Origin: an uncultured Actinomycetes bacterium
GTDB taxonomy: Bacteria; Actinomycetota; Geothermincolia; Fen-727; JACVIW01
NCBI GenBank assembly: GCA_937127245.1
Contig: CAKZLU010000011.1
Location: 62,001 to 126,000, forward strand
Reading direction: 5' to 3'
DNA: 64,000 bases
Shown here: positions 1-9,750 of the stretch, one piece after another
How positions within the stretch are numbered: the stretch's first letter is position 1
Layout of the letters: each line of letters opens with the position of its first letter
Position numbers and translations under genes: made by a program
Notes under the pieces: model-generated
What the model saw: only the letters and a program-made list of their open reading frames with translations
Databases searched by the model: none
What the model was told of the DNA's origin: nothing

Positions 1-21
1 ATACTTACTGGAGGAATCTCA

Positions 22-936
22 ATGACCTCCAGACTTCTCGTTGTAGGCTCAGTCGCGCTCGATAGCGTAAAGACACCCTTTGGCGAGGAAAGAGACGCGC
101 TCGGCGGGTCCGCCACATACTTTTCCGTCGCCGCCTCATACTTTACGGACGTTTCCCTGGTAGCCGTCGTGGGTGAGGATTTTCCGGAAGAATACGTGAA
201 ATTTTTAAAAAGCCGCGGCATTGACCTTTTAGGCTTGAGCATCGAGAAGGGCGAGACATTCAGATGGGCGGGTTGCTACGGATACGACCTCAATAGCCGG
301 GACACCATTGAGACCAGACTCAACGTGTTTGAGAATTTCCGCCCCGTTATTCCCGAGAAATTGAGAAGCTCTAAATACGTGTTTCTGGCAAATATTGACC
401 CGGATCTGCAGAGAAACGTTCTCGATCAAGTGGAAAAGCCGGAATTCGTTGCTTGCGACACCATGAACTTCTGGATAGAGGGCAAAAAACCTTCGCTACT
501 TGAGACCATCTCGAGAGTTGATTCGATAATTCTTAACGACTCAGAATGCAGAGAATTGGCGCAAGAACCCAATCTAATAAGAGCCGCAAGGATCGTGAGC
601 GAAATGGGTCCGAAGATTGTCATCGTTAAGAAGGGGGAGCACGGAGCGTTAATGTTCGCCCTGGACAAATGTTTCAGCGCCCCCGCCTTTCCCTGTGAGA
701 CGGTCTTCGACCCTACAGGAGCCGGGGATTCTTTCGCCGGCGGGTTTATGGGACACCTTGCCAGAACCGCCGACATATCCCCGGAGAACATGCGGCGCGC
801 CATAATCTACGGAACCGTTATGGCTTCGTTTTGCGTTGAAGATTTCAGCGTGAGGGGAATTTCATCACTAACCAAAAGACAAATAGAGGACAGGTTTAAG
901 ACGTTAAGAGAAGTCTCTCACTTTGAACTCCCGTAG
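22..936 (+). CDS. PfkB-family carbohydrate kinase
   Basis: 304 aa; GGSATYFSVAAS N-terminal motif and C-terminal DPTGAGDSFAGGF PfkB signature. Confidence 0.9.
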   Translation: MTSRLLVVGSVALDSVKTPFGEERDALGGSATYFSVAASYFTDVSLVAVVGEDFPEEYVKFLKSRGIDLLGLSIEKGETFRWAGCYGYDLNSRDTIETRLNVFENFRPVIPEKLRSSKYVFLANIDPDLQRNVLDQVEKPEFVACDTMNFWIEGKKPSLLETISRVDSIILNDSECRELAQEPNLIRAARIVSEMGPKIVIVKKGEHGALMFALDKCFSAPAFPCETVFDPTGAGDSFAGGFMGHLARTADISPENMRRAIIYGTVMASFCVEDFSVRGISSLTKRQIEDRFKTLREVSHFELP

Positions 937-1038
937 CTTTCCAAATCCGAACAGCGCTGTCTGAGGTCAGTTCTTTTACGTCCGATCAAGCCTTCTGTGA
1001 TACATATCAATCCGATTTGATGTATCTTATGTCTAAAA

Positions 1039-2265
1039 TTGACAGAGGAATACGGAGATTTTGGTTGTTCGGTTACGACATTTAAGGTGAGAATATTGTT
1101 TCCCAAAAGTGGGTTCAGGATTGGGAAAATACTCGGAATCGAGATCGCCATTAACGCGAGCTGGCTTGTCATCTTCATACTCGTGTCAATAACTTTCGGG
1201 AGTATATTTAAAAACCCCATCGACATTTTCCCTGAACTTGACAGCTACCTTCATGTTCATCCCATCCCGAGCGGTCCATGGGTGTGGATCGCAGGATTTC
1301 TAACGGCGCTGGTCTTTTTCGCGTGCCTGCTGCTGCATGAGGTGTCCCATAGCTTTGTTGGAAAAAGAAACGGAGTTCCAATTAACAGGATCACCCTTTT
1401 CCTTTTCGGCGGTGTGGCGGAAATGGGCGAGGACGTCAAAGATCCAGTGACGGAACTGAAAATGGCTGTCGCAGGTCCGTTTGCCACTTTCATCATTTCG
1501 GGCGCCTTCTACGGGTTCTACAGGCTTGCTAAGACAATTAAAGCGGGGGGGATTCTCGTAGTGCCATTTCTTTATCTTTCCCTCGTGAATCTCGCCATCG
1601 GCATCTTCAATCTCCTTCCCGGTTTTCCGCTGGATGGCGGCAGGATACTGCGTGCATTTTTGTGGAAAGCAACGGGGAATCTGGAGAAAGCCACAAAGAT
1701 TGGCAGCTTTTGCGGTCAGGTTGTTGCCTTGTTTCTGATTGGCGGAGGGGTCTATTCGGTGCTGATCGATAATGTCGCGGGCGGATTCTGGCTTGTAATA
1801 ATCGGCTTCTTCTTGTACCGGCTCGCTCAGATAAGCTACCGTCAAACCGTCTTCAGGCTCGCATCGGAAGGAATCACAGCATCAGATTTGATAACCGTGA
1901 GGCTTCCCGAAATCGATGCCGAAACGCCGCTCACACCACTGCGCGATTACTACTTCGCATGGTATAAAGTTCCGGCGTTTCCCGTGTACAGGGGAGGAGA
2001 ACCAATCGGCTTCGTTTTCCGCGATGACCTAAGAAGAGTGGCGGGGTCAGAATGGGACCTGCTTAACGCCGGACGTCTATCAAGACCGCTTCAGTCAATA
2101 GAATTCGTCGAAACCACAACAGCTCTCGATCAGCTTCTTAGACGCACCTTAAAGGGAGCAAGGCTTTTCGGGATACTGGAGGGCGGAAGAATAATCGCGG
2201 TCTTATCAAGCGATGACATCCTGAAATTCATGGACTCGAGAATAAGGTCCGCACGCCGGAGGTGA
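1039..2265 (+). CDS. Site-2-protease-like M50 membrane metalloprotease with C-terminal CBS-like region
   Basis: HEVSH zinc motif, NLLPGFPLDGGRILRA second motif, multiple hydrophobic segments; start codon uncertain (alternative near 1087). Confidence 0.88.
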   Translation: MTEEYGDFGCSVTTFKVRILFPKSGFRIGKILGIEIAINASWLVIFILVSITFGSIFKNPIDIFPELDSYLHVHPIPSGPWVWIAGFLTALVFFACLLLHEVSHSFVGKRNGVPINRITLFLFGGVAEMGEDVKDPVTELKMAVAGPFATFIISGAFYGFYRLAKTIKAGGILVVPFLYLSLVNLAIGIFNLLPGFPLDGGRILRAFLWKATGNLEKATKIGSFCGQVVALFLIGGGVYSVLIDNVAGGFWLVIIGFFLYRLAQISYRQTVFRLASEGITASDLITVRLPEIDAETPLTPLRDYYFAWYKVPAFPVYRGGEPIGFVFRDDLRRVAGSEWDLLNAGRLSRPLQSIEFVETTTALDQLLRRTLKGARLFGILEGGRIIAVLSSDDILKFMDSRIRSARRR

Positions 2266-2277
2266 GTTCTCGCAGAG

Positions 2278-2517
2278 GTGAAAGTAAGAGTCAGAGTGGC
2301 GGCAATTCTTCTCAAAAAGGCTGACCCCCCTCTACAATCACCAGAGTTCGAAATCCACCTGGAGGAAGGGTCATCCGTGGAAAGAATCATAGAAAAACTG
2401 CGCATCCCTGAGAAACTGGTGGGGTCTGTGACGGTTAACAAGAGAAGGGTTCCTCGAGATCATGTTCTCAGTGAGGGTGACTTCGTTGCGATTCTACCCG
2501 CAATTTCGGGCGGATAA
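2278..2517 (+). CDS. MoaD/ThiS-family ubiquitin-like small protein ending in Gly-Gly
   Basis: 79 aa, GTG start, beta-grasp-like pattern, C-terminal ILPAISGG; 12 bp after the preceding CDS. Confidence 0.85.
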   Translation: MKVRVRVAAILLKKADPPLQSPEFEIHLEEGSSVERIIEKLRIPEKLVGSVTVNKRRVPRDHVLSEGDFVAILPAISGG

Positions 2518-2538
2518 CATTTTGCTTAGGAGGCATAT

Positions 2539-3396
2539 ATGTCAAACGCAATCCTAGACGAAATCATCTCACATTCCTTTAAAAAAGCGGAATATGGAAA
2601 ACTCTTAACCTGCGTTTCCTCGCTGGAATTAGACCGCCTGGCTGTCTTGCAAAAAGTTAGAAGAAAAGAACTTAGCCTTCTCGCGCTCGAAAACGGCATC
2701 ATACCCTTGAGATACCTCAAGAACGTGGGAACTCTCGGAATTGAAGGTCAAAAATCGCTTTTGAGTTCAAAAGCGGCGATCGTTGGCGCGGGAGGGTTAG
2801 GGTCCAGGGTCGCGGAAATCCTTGCGAGGACGGGCGTCGGGGAAATCACTATTGCCGACCCGGACGAATACGAGGAGTCCAACCTTAACCGCCAGGCTTT
2901 CTCAGCTGAAGACAACCTTGGCAAGCCAAAGCTCGCCGTCGTTAAGGAGGAATTGGATAGAATCAATAAAGATGTTGATGTATTTACGTTTGAATCCGAA
3001 GCAGACGAAAAGAATCTGACAGAGATAATTGATGGGGCCAAAGTCGTAATTGATGCGCTCGACAGTATCGAGGACAGGCTTACCCTCGAGGAAGCGTGCC
3101 GGAAAGCACTCGTCCCGCTCATTCACGCCGCCATCGCCGGTTCGTATCTTCAGGTCACGACGATTTACCCGGATGACCCCGGTCTGAGGTACATATATCA
3201 GGACAAAGCCGAACGGGGTAAGACCCATGGTATAGAGGAAGAAACAGGTAATCCCGCCGTGACTCCCGCAATCGCTTCAGCAATCCAAGCAAATGAGGCG
3301 GTACGTATCCTCACCGGGAAAGAACCGCTGCTCAGGAACAAGATGCTTTTCGTTGACCTTGAGGAGATGGTTTTTGAGATGATTGATTTTTCCTGA
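2539..3396 (+). CDS. ThiF/MoeB/HesA-family E1-like adenylyltransferase
   Basis: GAGGLGSRVAEILARTGVGEITIADPDEYEESNLNRQAF nucleotide-binding motif, KVVIDALDSIEDR, C-terminal AIQANEAVRIL. Confidence 0.9.
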   Translation: MSNAILDEIISHSFKKAEYGKLLTCVSSLELDRLAVLQKVRRKELSLLALENGIIPLRYLKNVGTLGIEGQKSLLSSKAAIVGAGGLGSRVAEILARTGVGEITIADPDEYEESNLNRQAFSAEDNLGKPKLAVVKEELDRINKDVDVFTFESEADEKNLTEIIDGAKVVIDALDSIEDRLTLEEACRKALVPLIHAAIAGSYLQVTTIYPDDPGLRYIYQDKAERGKTHGIEEETGNPAVTPAIASAIQANEAVRILTGKEPLLRNKMLFVDLEEMVFEMIDFS

Positions 3397-3572
3397 GCGA
3401 ATCATTAAGGACCCGGCGTGAAAACCCTCCAATCTCTAAGCTCACAAGAGCGATTCTCCGCCGGCGAAAGGCAGGCCTCATATTTGACAAGGATTTGATT
3501 AAGAGTTATGCTTGTATTGCTTGGCTTGTGTTGCGACCGGTTTGGACCGTCTCATCTCTCAGCAATCTATTC

Positions 3573-4214
3573 ATGAGAACCAAGAAACATTTGAAAATCA
3601 CAGTTGGGTTTTGCCTGACTCTCTTATCGATGCTTCTGCTTATTGACTATATAAACGCGCATAAACACTTCAACCCAAGCGGGGTTGTTACCGTCTTTAT
3701 AAGCAACACAGATATCCCTGAAGGCGCAATAATTTACCCTGAAATGCTAACAAAACGCGAAATTCCTAAAGAATTCGCGGTGCCCGGATCAATAACGAAC
3801 CGGTCTCTGATTGAGGGCTGTCGCGCCGCACGACCGATCGGCAAGGGTGAGCCTTTCACGAAGCTCTCCACAGGACGTGAAAAAGCCCCGTCTCTTGCCC
3901 GATACATTCCCGAAGGATTTAGGGCTTTCACGCTGGAGATATCCAAACCGCACACTATTGCTGAAATACGGCCGGGAAATCTCGTAGACGTTATAGCCGC
4001 TTCAACCAGTCCGGAAAGCGCTCTGACCATTCTAAGGGAAAGGCTTGTTCTTTCTGTGGGCGCAGGGTGCTATTACGGAAGCGACGGCCACCAAACCGAA
4101 GAGACGCCGAACATTTGCCTTCTCGTCACACCTCAGGAGGCTGAAATCCTCGCCAAAGCTTCGGCTGAATCGGAGATATCCGTCTCGCTTTGCCCTGACC
4201 AACCTCGGCGTTAA
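3573..4214 (+). CDS. SAF-domain protein, CpaB/RcpC-like
   Basis: N-terminal TM, DIPEGAIIYPEMLTKREIP SAF pattern, RPGNLVDVIA; start taken at internal Met of ORF 3495..4214. Confidence 0.7.
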   Translation: MRTKKHLKITVGFCLTLLSMLLLIDYINAHKHFNPSGVVTVFISNTDIPEGAIIYPEMLTKREIPKEFAVPGSITNRSLIEGCRAARPIGKGEPFTKLSTGREKAPSLARYIPEGFRAFTLEISKPHTIAEIRPGNLVDVIAASTSPESALTILRERLVLSVGAGCYYGSDGHQTEETPNICLLVTPQEAEILAKASAESEISVSLCPDQPRR

Positions 4215-4297
4215 GACAAGGGTTATTCTCTTACCCTAAATCAAAGAGAGGCTCGTTAAACTCCTTCGGCTGAAATTTCAGGCTTCAAATAGTCGAT

Positions 4298-5776
4298 TTA
4301 TTCGATTCTTTTGTTTTTTTCCGAAAGCCTGCCGATTTTCAGCGCCGGCGCCGAAAGCCTCCCGTAAAATGAAACAAGGTTTTCAGGAACGAAACCCTGG
4401 CGCAGGACAACCACAATGGGTGAGTTATTGGCGGAAGTCAATTCATCGCTTAACACAAGCTCGGCACCCGACAAATCAGGAAGTGACGATTTTATCCCCA
4501 AGCTCGCTCTCTTTGCTTCCTTCCTGTGATAGATTGTCGTGGTATTTACAGGATATCTCGCGATGCCCTCAAAAACTTTCTCATGCCCGAGAAGTCTGAG
4601 TTTTTCTGCGATAATTGAAACAGCGTAAATTGAATTCCTCCCACTTCCTAAAACCTTTATCACGTCAGCAGTAGGCGAATAGAGCTCCTCAACAACCGTT
4701 GACCCGCCGGAGGAGGCTTTTATGGAAGCAAGAATTTTTTCGGAAACCTGCGTGTTTTTCTTGACCTCACTTATAAGCTCAGCGAGTTTAGTCGTGTCCG
4801 GAACGTAATAACTCGCCCCTGCTATATTTTTAGGGACTCCAGGAATGGTGACAAATTGAACGCTTTGAACAGGAAAAGCCCTCAGCTCCTCAACGAGTTT
4901 CATTATTTCCCCCGCCGTATAGTCCATCTTGCATGAGGACGCGAGAATATCCACTATTTGTTTCGCTTTCCAAACGCTCTTCGTCGAGTGGATTTTGTTG
5001 ATAAGCGCCCTCAGAAACGCGTGCTGACTCTTGATGCGATCAAGGTCACCGCCGGGTAGCTTCCTGCTCCTGACAACCACGAGAGCCTGCTCGCCGTCGA
5101 GAAGAAGGTCACCGGCGGGGAGATATCCAGCATGAGGATCCCTTATTGGTCTGGTCAAATGGACTGGCACACCGCCCACCGCATTGACTATTTTCTTAAA
5201 ACCTTCGAAATCCATACTGATGTAATGGTGGACATCCATCCCGAGGAGATTTTTTACGATGTCTATCGCCGAAGACGGTCCTCCCAAAGCGTGGGCCGCA
5301 TTTATCTTTTCCGTGCCGTGACCCGGTATAGTTACTCTTGTGTCACGTGGAATTGAAATAACAACGGCTCGCTTGTCCCGCTCGTGCAAGCAAACGAGCA
5401 TCATTACATCGCTGCGGCACCAGCCCGTCTCGCCCCTATTGCTACCTTTGTCGCTCCCAAGTATGAGTGTGTTAACGCTTTTGTTGGGATCTTTCGAGAT
5501 TACACTCAGTGACTTACTTACCTCCACCTTTTCCTTTGCGTCAGGTTGCCATTGACCCTGTTTGAAAGAAAGATACAGTTTCGCGGCGAATTTCCCTATC
5601 TGTTTCGCGTAAAAGCCGAGGGCACCCCCAACAAGGAAACCGAGAATGAAAGCAATGACAAGCCACCGCTTCTTCAGCGTTCTCGGCTGCTTTTTATGCT
5701 TAACTTTTTTCCTGAGGTCCCGCCGCCTTCTGCGGGCCTCCCAATATGAGATTTTTCCTGAAGAATGCTTTCCCAT
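4298..5776 (-). CDS. LCP (LytR-CpsA-Psr) family cell-wall ligase with LytR_C-like domain
   Basis: SDVMMLVCLHERDKRAVVISIPRDTRVTIPGHGTEKINAAHALGG LCP core, N-terminal TM. Confidence 0.9.
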   Translation of the reverse strand: MGKHSSGKISYWEARRRRRDLRKKVKHKKQPRTLKKRWLVIAFILGFLVGGALGFYAKQIGKFAAKLYLSFKQGQWQPDAKEKVEVSKSLSVISKDPNKSVNTLILGSDKGSNRGETGWCRSDVMMLVCLHERDKRAVVISIPRDTRVTIPGHGTEKINAAHALGGPSSAIDIVKNLLGMDVHHYISMDFEGFKKIVNAVGGVPVHLTRPIRDPHAGYLPAGDLLLDGEQALVVVRSRKLPGGDLDRIKSQHAFLRALINKIHSTKSVWKAKQIVDILASSCKMDYTAGEIMKLVEELRAFPVQSVQFVTIPGVPKNIAGASYYVPDTTKLAELISEVKKNTQVSEKILASIKASSGGSTVVEELYSPTADVIKVLGSGRNSIYAVSIIAEKLRLLGHEKVFEGIARYPVNTTTIYHRKEAKRASLGIKSSLPDLSGAELVLSDELTSANNSPIVVVLRQGFVPENLVSFYGRLSAPALKIGRLSEKNKRIE

Positions 5777-6184
5777 TTCTTACGTTTAATTTACCTTACC
5801 GAAAATCTCTTAAGAAGTTATGAGTTATCATACATTTCGCCCCGTGATACAGGCAATCCTGTTTGTTGCCACTAAGGTCTCCAAGGCTTAATACGCCCGA
5901 TACAGTACGAAAAAGACCCGAACCTCACCGCCGCCTTTACGCAAGCTGGGCATCTCTGAGGTCTTGCGACAAAAAGGCTTGAAAAAGAGCCCAACCCGAC
6001 CGGCGCGTTTAGGATAATTAAACAAAATTCCAGGTCTAAACATTACCTTAATGTTATATAAAACTTTAAGCACAATAATTAACTAAAATTAAAATTAGTC
6101 ACAATACTCACAATTTTCCAAAAAATTTAGCGAAAAATGAAGGAATAACCTTGTAAATCATCATATAGTATATTAGCATTGAAT

Positions 6185-6203
6185 CCACAACAATATATTG
6201 TGG
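6185..6203. promoter_or_regulatory. Short inverted repeat CCACAA-N7-TTGTGG overlapping CAATATATTG palindrome
   Basis: Read directly; about 36 bp upstream of the 6239 start. Confidence 0.35.
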
Positions 6204-6238
6204 CGTTGCGTCGGTAATCGAGCAGTCGGGGACAGGTT

Positions 6239-6712
6239 TTGGAGTTTCTCATATTATTACTTTTGGTAATCATTTTATCTGCCCATTACCTGCCGGAGTT
6301 TTTAAGACAGCGGGCGCTGGATTCACCCCTCGAAACAATCAATGAGTTTCACCGCAGCATGAGTGCCCTTGAGTTCAGTACAGCAAACCTTAAAACCGGA
6401 ATTCAGTTACAAGGTGCTCAATACCAGAGCAATCGCCCCGCTGGCCGTTATTTACGACAGGGCTATCCTGGTTACGACGATTCACTCTACGAAGGCGATT
6501 TTATCCCTTACCCGAGAAACAGAGCCCAAATCGAAATGAGAATAAGAAGACAGAGAGTACTCGCGGTGCTTTTTCTCATACTTTTTGGAACTCTGATACC
6601 CTGTCTAATGGGAGCCGCCCGATGGTTTATTTTCCTCCATGCCGGGGTTTTTCTTCTGACCTCTGTATACACTTTTCTCGCTCTGTTTATTTGCGAAAGA
6701 AAAGAAATTTAA
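6239..6712 (+). CDS. Small membrane protein, one N-terminal and two C-terminal TM segments
   Basis: 157 aa, TTG start; hydrophobic N-terminus, Arg-rich middle, paired C-terminal TM. Confidence 0.65.
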   Translation: MEFLILLLLVIILSAHYLPEFLRQRALDSPLETINEFHRSMSALEFSTANLKTGIQLQGAQYQSNRPAGRYLRQGYPGYDDSLYEGDFIPYPRNRAQIEMRIRRQRVLAVLFLILFGTLIPCLMGAARWFIFLHAGVFLLTSVYTFLALFICERKEI

Positions 6713-6773
6713 GAGTCAATACACGAATGCCGGATCAGCCTAAAATCCCAAACCTCGTTTCTGAAAAGATAAT

Positions 6774-9386
6774 CTAAACCTCCACTTGCTCCTCTTCGAG
6801 CGCTGGTTCGACCTGGAAAACTATCTCCCCGTCTTTCGCGTCAACAACCACATAATCGCCTTCCTTTATCTCACCGTTAAGAATTTGAAAAGCAAGCCGA
6901 TCCTGAATTTCCCTCTGGATGACCCTCTTGAGCGGGCGGGCTCCATATGTTGGGTCAAATCCCTTCTCAGCAAGCAAGTCTTTGGCCTCGTCAGTAAGAG
7001 AGATTCGTATCTTCCTATCCTCAAGGCGCTTCTCGAGCAACCGCGTCTGTATCTCCACTATCTTCCTGATTTCACCCTTGCCCAGAGGATTGAAAACAAT
7101 GATTTCATCAATCCTGTTAAGAAATTCGGGTCTGAATCTCTGTTTGAGCGCTTCCTGAACCCTCCTCTCCACTTCCTGTCTTGCGTCCAAATCCAGGGTT
7201 TCAAGCGAGTGGCTCCCGATGTTTGACGTCATTATTATGAGTGTGTTTTTGAAATCGACCGTTCTGCCGTGACCGTCAGTAAGACGACCGTCCTCAAGCA
7301 CCTGGAGCAGAATGTTGAAAACGTCGTCGTGCGCCTTCTCTATTTCATCAAGAAGCACCACCGTATATGGCCTCCTCCTAACCGCCTCGGTTAGTTGACC
7401 TCCCTCCTCATACCCGACGTAACCTGGAGGCGCACCGATGAGTCTTGAGACAGTGTGTTTCTCCATATACTCGCTCATGTCAAGACGAACCATAGCCCTT
7501 TCATCATCAAAAAGAAAATCAGCGAGCGCCCGGGCGAGCTCAGTCTTTCCAACCCCCGTTGGTCCAAGAAAAATGAAAGACCCCAAAGGTCGGTTAGGGT
7601 CCTGAAGACCCGCGCGTGCCCTGCGAATCGCATTAGAGATCTTTTCAATCGCGTGGTCCTGTCCCACCACACGGCTACGGAGCCTGTCTTCCATCTTCAC
7701 AAGTTTCTCCACTTCACCTTCCATCAGTTTTGAAACAGGGATGCCCGTCCACTTGGCAACAACCTCAGCGATGTCCTCCTCGTCAACTTCCTCTTTCAGC
7801 ATTCTTTTGTTTTTCTGTAGTTCAGCGAGTCTCGCGTTTTCGCTGGCGAGTTCTTTTTCCGCCTCTATCAAACTTCCATATCTTATCTCTGCCGCCTTCT
7901 CAAGGTCTCCGACTCTCTCCGCTTCCTGCTCTTCCATCTTGAGTCTTTCAATCCGTTCTTTGATTTCCCTGATCCTCGAGATCGCGTCCTTTTCGTTTTT
8001 CCAGTGGGTTAGAAGTTCATTGCTTTGCTCTTTCAAATCGGCAAGCTCTTTCTCAAGTTTTGCAAGCCTTTCCCTGCTCGATTCATCTTTTTCTTTCTTT
8101 AGCGCCTCTCTTTCTATCTCCAACTGCTTGATGCGCCTTTCCACCTCATCAACCTCAGTAGGCATGCTGTCTATCTCGATTCGCAATCTGCTCGCCGCCT
8201 CATCAACAAGGTCTATCGCTTTATCGGGCAGAAATCTGTCCGTAATGTACCTATCAGACATCACAGCCGCAGCAACAAGCGCGGAGTCCTTAATTCTCAC
8301 TCCATGATGAACCTCGTATCTTTCTTTAAGCCCCCTTAGTATCGAAATCGTGTCCTCAACCGATGGCTCCCTCACAATGATTGGCTGGAATCTCCTCTCG
8401 AGGGCGGCATCCTTCTCAATGTACTTACGGTATTCGTCAAGCGTGGTAGCGCCGATGCAGTGGAGTTCGCCCCTCGCAAGGGCTGGTTTGAGCATATTGG
8501 ATGCGTCAACGGCTCCCTCGGCGCCGCCCGCTCCAACCACAGTGTGCAGTTCGTCTATAAAGAGGATTATCTCGCCCTCAGACTTGCTGATTTCTTTGAG
8601 CAGCGCTTTGAGCCTGTCCTCAAATTCCCCCCTGTACTTAGTCCCTGCCACAAGTGCCCCGATATCCAGAGCGAGCAACCTTTTATTCTTAAGGCTTTCA
8701 GGAACGTCTCCGTTTACTATTCGCTGCGCCAGACCCTCGACGATCGCTGTCTTTCCCGTACCCGGGTCACCGATAAGGACTGGATTGTTTTTGGTCCTCC
8801 TTGACAGAACTTGGACCACTCTTCGTATTTCGTCATCCCTGCCTATGACAGGGTCAAGCTTTCCTCGTTTTGCCTCTCCCGTAAGATCGCGGGTAAATTT
8901 CTCCAAAACCTGATATTTTCCCTCGGGCTCCTGGTCAGTAATTCGCTGGGTGCCCCTGATGTCCGCGAGTGCTCTTAATACGCTATCATTGCTCACGCCA
9001 GCTTCCAAAAGAATCTGTGCCGCCGGTCCACCGGCATCAAGTATCGAAAGCAAAAGGTGCTCGGTGCTCACAAACTCATCTTTTAACCCCTGCGCTATCT
9101 CCCAGGCTTTATCCAGTGCCCTGTCCAGTCTTGTTGAAAGATACTGACGCGTAGCTCCCTGAACCTTCGGTCGCTTCGAGATCTCAGCCTGAAGCCTGTC
9201 CTCTATCATCTCAGGACGCGCTCCCACCTTCCGTAGAAGAGGTGGGACCACACCATCACTCTGCCTTATCAGCGACATCAAAAGATGCTCAACATCTACT
9301 TCCTGGTGGCTCATAGACTGGGCAAGCGCCTGCGCCTGACCAAGTGCCTCTTGAGCTTTTACTGTCATCCTTTCAGGATCGATCAT
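6774..9386 (-). CDS. clpB: ATP-dependent chaperone ClpB
   Basis: 870 aa, two Walker A motifs ([30 protein letters not shown]), long coiled-coil middle domain, Clp N domain. Confidence 0.96.
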   Translation of the reverse strand: MIDPERMTVKAQEALGQAQALAQSMSHQEVDVEHLLMSLIRQSDGVVPPLLRKVGARPEMIEDRLQAEISKRPKVQGATRQYLSTRLDRALDKAWEIAQGLKDEFVSTEHLLLSILDAGGPAAQILLEAGVSNDSVLRALADIRGTQRITDQEPEGKYQVLEKFTRDLTGEAKRGKLDPVIGRDDEIRRVVQVLSRRTKNNPVLIGDPGTGKTAIVEGLAQRIVNGDVPESLKNKRLLALDIGALVAGTKYRGEFEDRLKALLKEISKSEGEIILFIDELHTVVGAGGAEGAVDASNMLKPALARGELHCIGATTLDEYRKYIEKDAALERRFQPIIVREPSVEDTISILRGLKERYEVHHGVRIKDSALVAAAVMSDRYITDRFLPDKAIDLVDEAASRLRIEIDSMPTEVDEVERRIKQLEIEREALKKEKDESSRERLAKLEKELADLKEQSNELLTHWKNEKDAISRIREIKERIERLKMEEQEAERVGDLEKAAEIRYGSLIEAEKELASENARLAELQKNKRMLKEEVDEEDIAEVVAKWTGIPVSKLMEGEVEKLVKMEDRLRSRVVGQDHAIEKISNAIRRARAGLQDPNRPLGSFIFLGPTGVGKTELARALADFLFDDERAMVRLDMSEYMEKHTVSRLIGAPPGYVGYEEGGQLTEAVRRRPYTVVLLDEIEKAHDDVFNILLQVLEDGRLTDGHGRTVDFKNTLIIMTSNIGSHSLETLDLDARQEVERRVQEALKQRFRPEFLNRIDEIIVFNPLGKGEIRKIVEIQTRLLEKRLEDRKIRISLTDEAKDLLAEKGFDPTYGARPLKRVIQREIQDRLAFQILNGEIKEGDYVVVDAKDGEIVFQVEPALEEEQVEV

Positions 9387-9750
9387 CTAATATCCCTCCG
9401 CTTCATACAGCGATTGCTAAATCGGGGTAAGAGACTGGTTTGCCACCCCGCAATTTCTTAGCGCATTAAATTATATATTACTAATCCGCCTTCATTTTTC
9501 CCTCATGCGCTTGAAATAGAAGCGTTATAGGTTCATGAATCTATAGTTAAACGAGTTAATCAGGCGGAGCTGCTTGATAAAAATTTTTGCAATAGAACTG
9601 GATTAGAAAGGCAATCGTCAGTGCTCTTCGCATATTTTATGACTCTTAAGAAACCGCTTGAAAGAATAACGGGAAAATAAGTTATTTAAGGAGACTATTT
9701 CCAACGCTCTTTTGAATAAAATAATCAAATGAGCGCAAGAAAGGGCGGGC

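Noticed and set aside
5888-6073. 61-aa minus ORF and CGCAAG...CTTGCG hairpin (5940-5968), considered as a riboswitch
   Set aside because: Checked by eye against remembered c-di-GMP and c-di-AMP riboswitch motifs without a convincing match; too weak to call.
7741-8913. Long plus-strand ORFs (188 and 187 aa) inside clpB
   Set aside because: Antisense to a strongly conserved clpB; Ser-rich composition typical of shadow ORFs.
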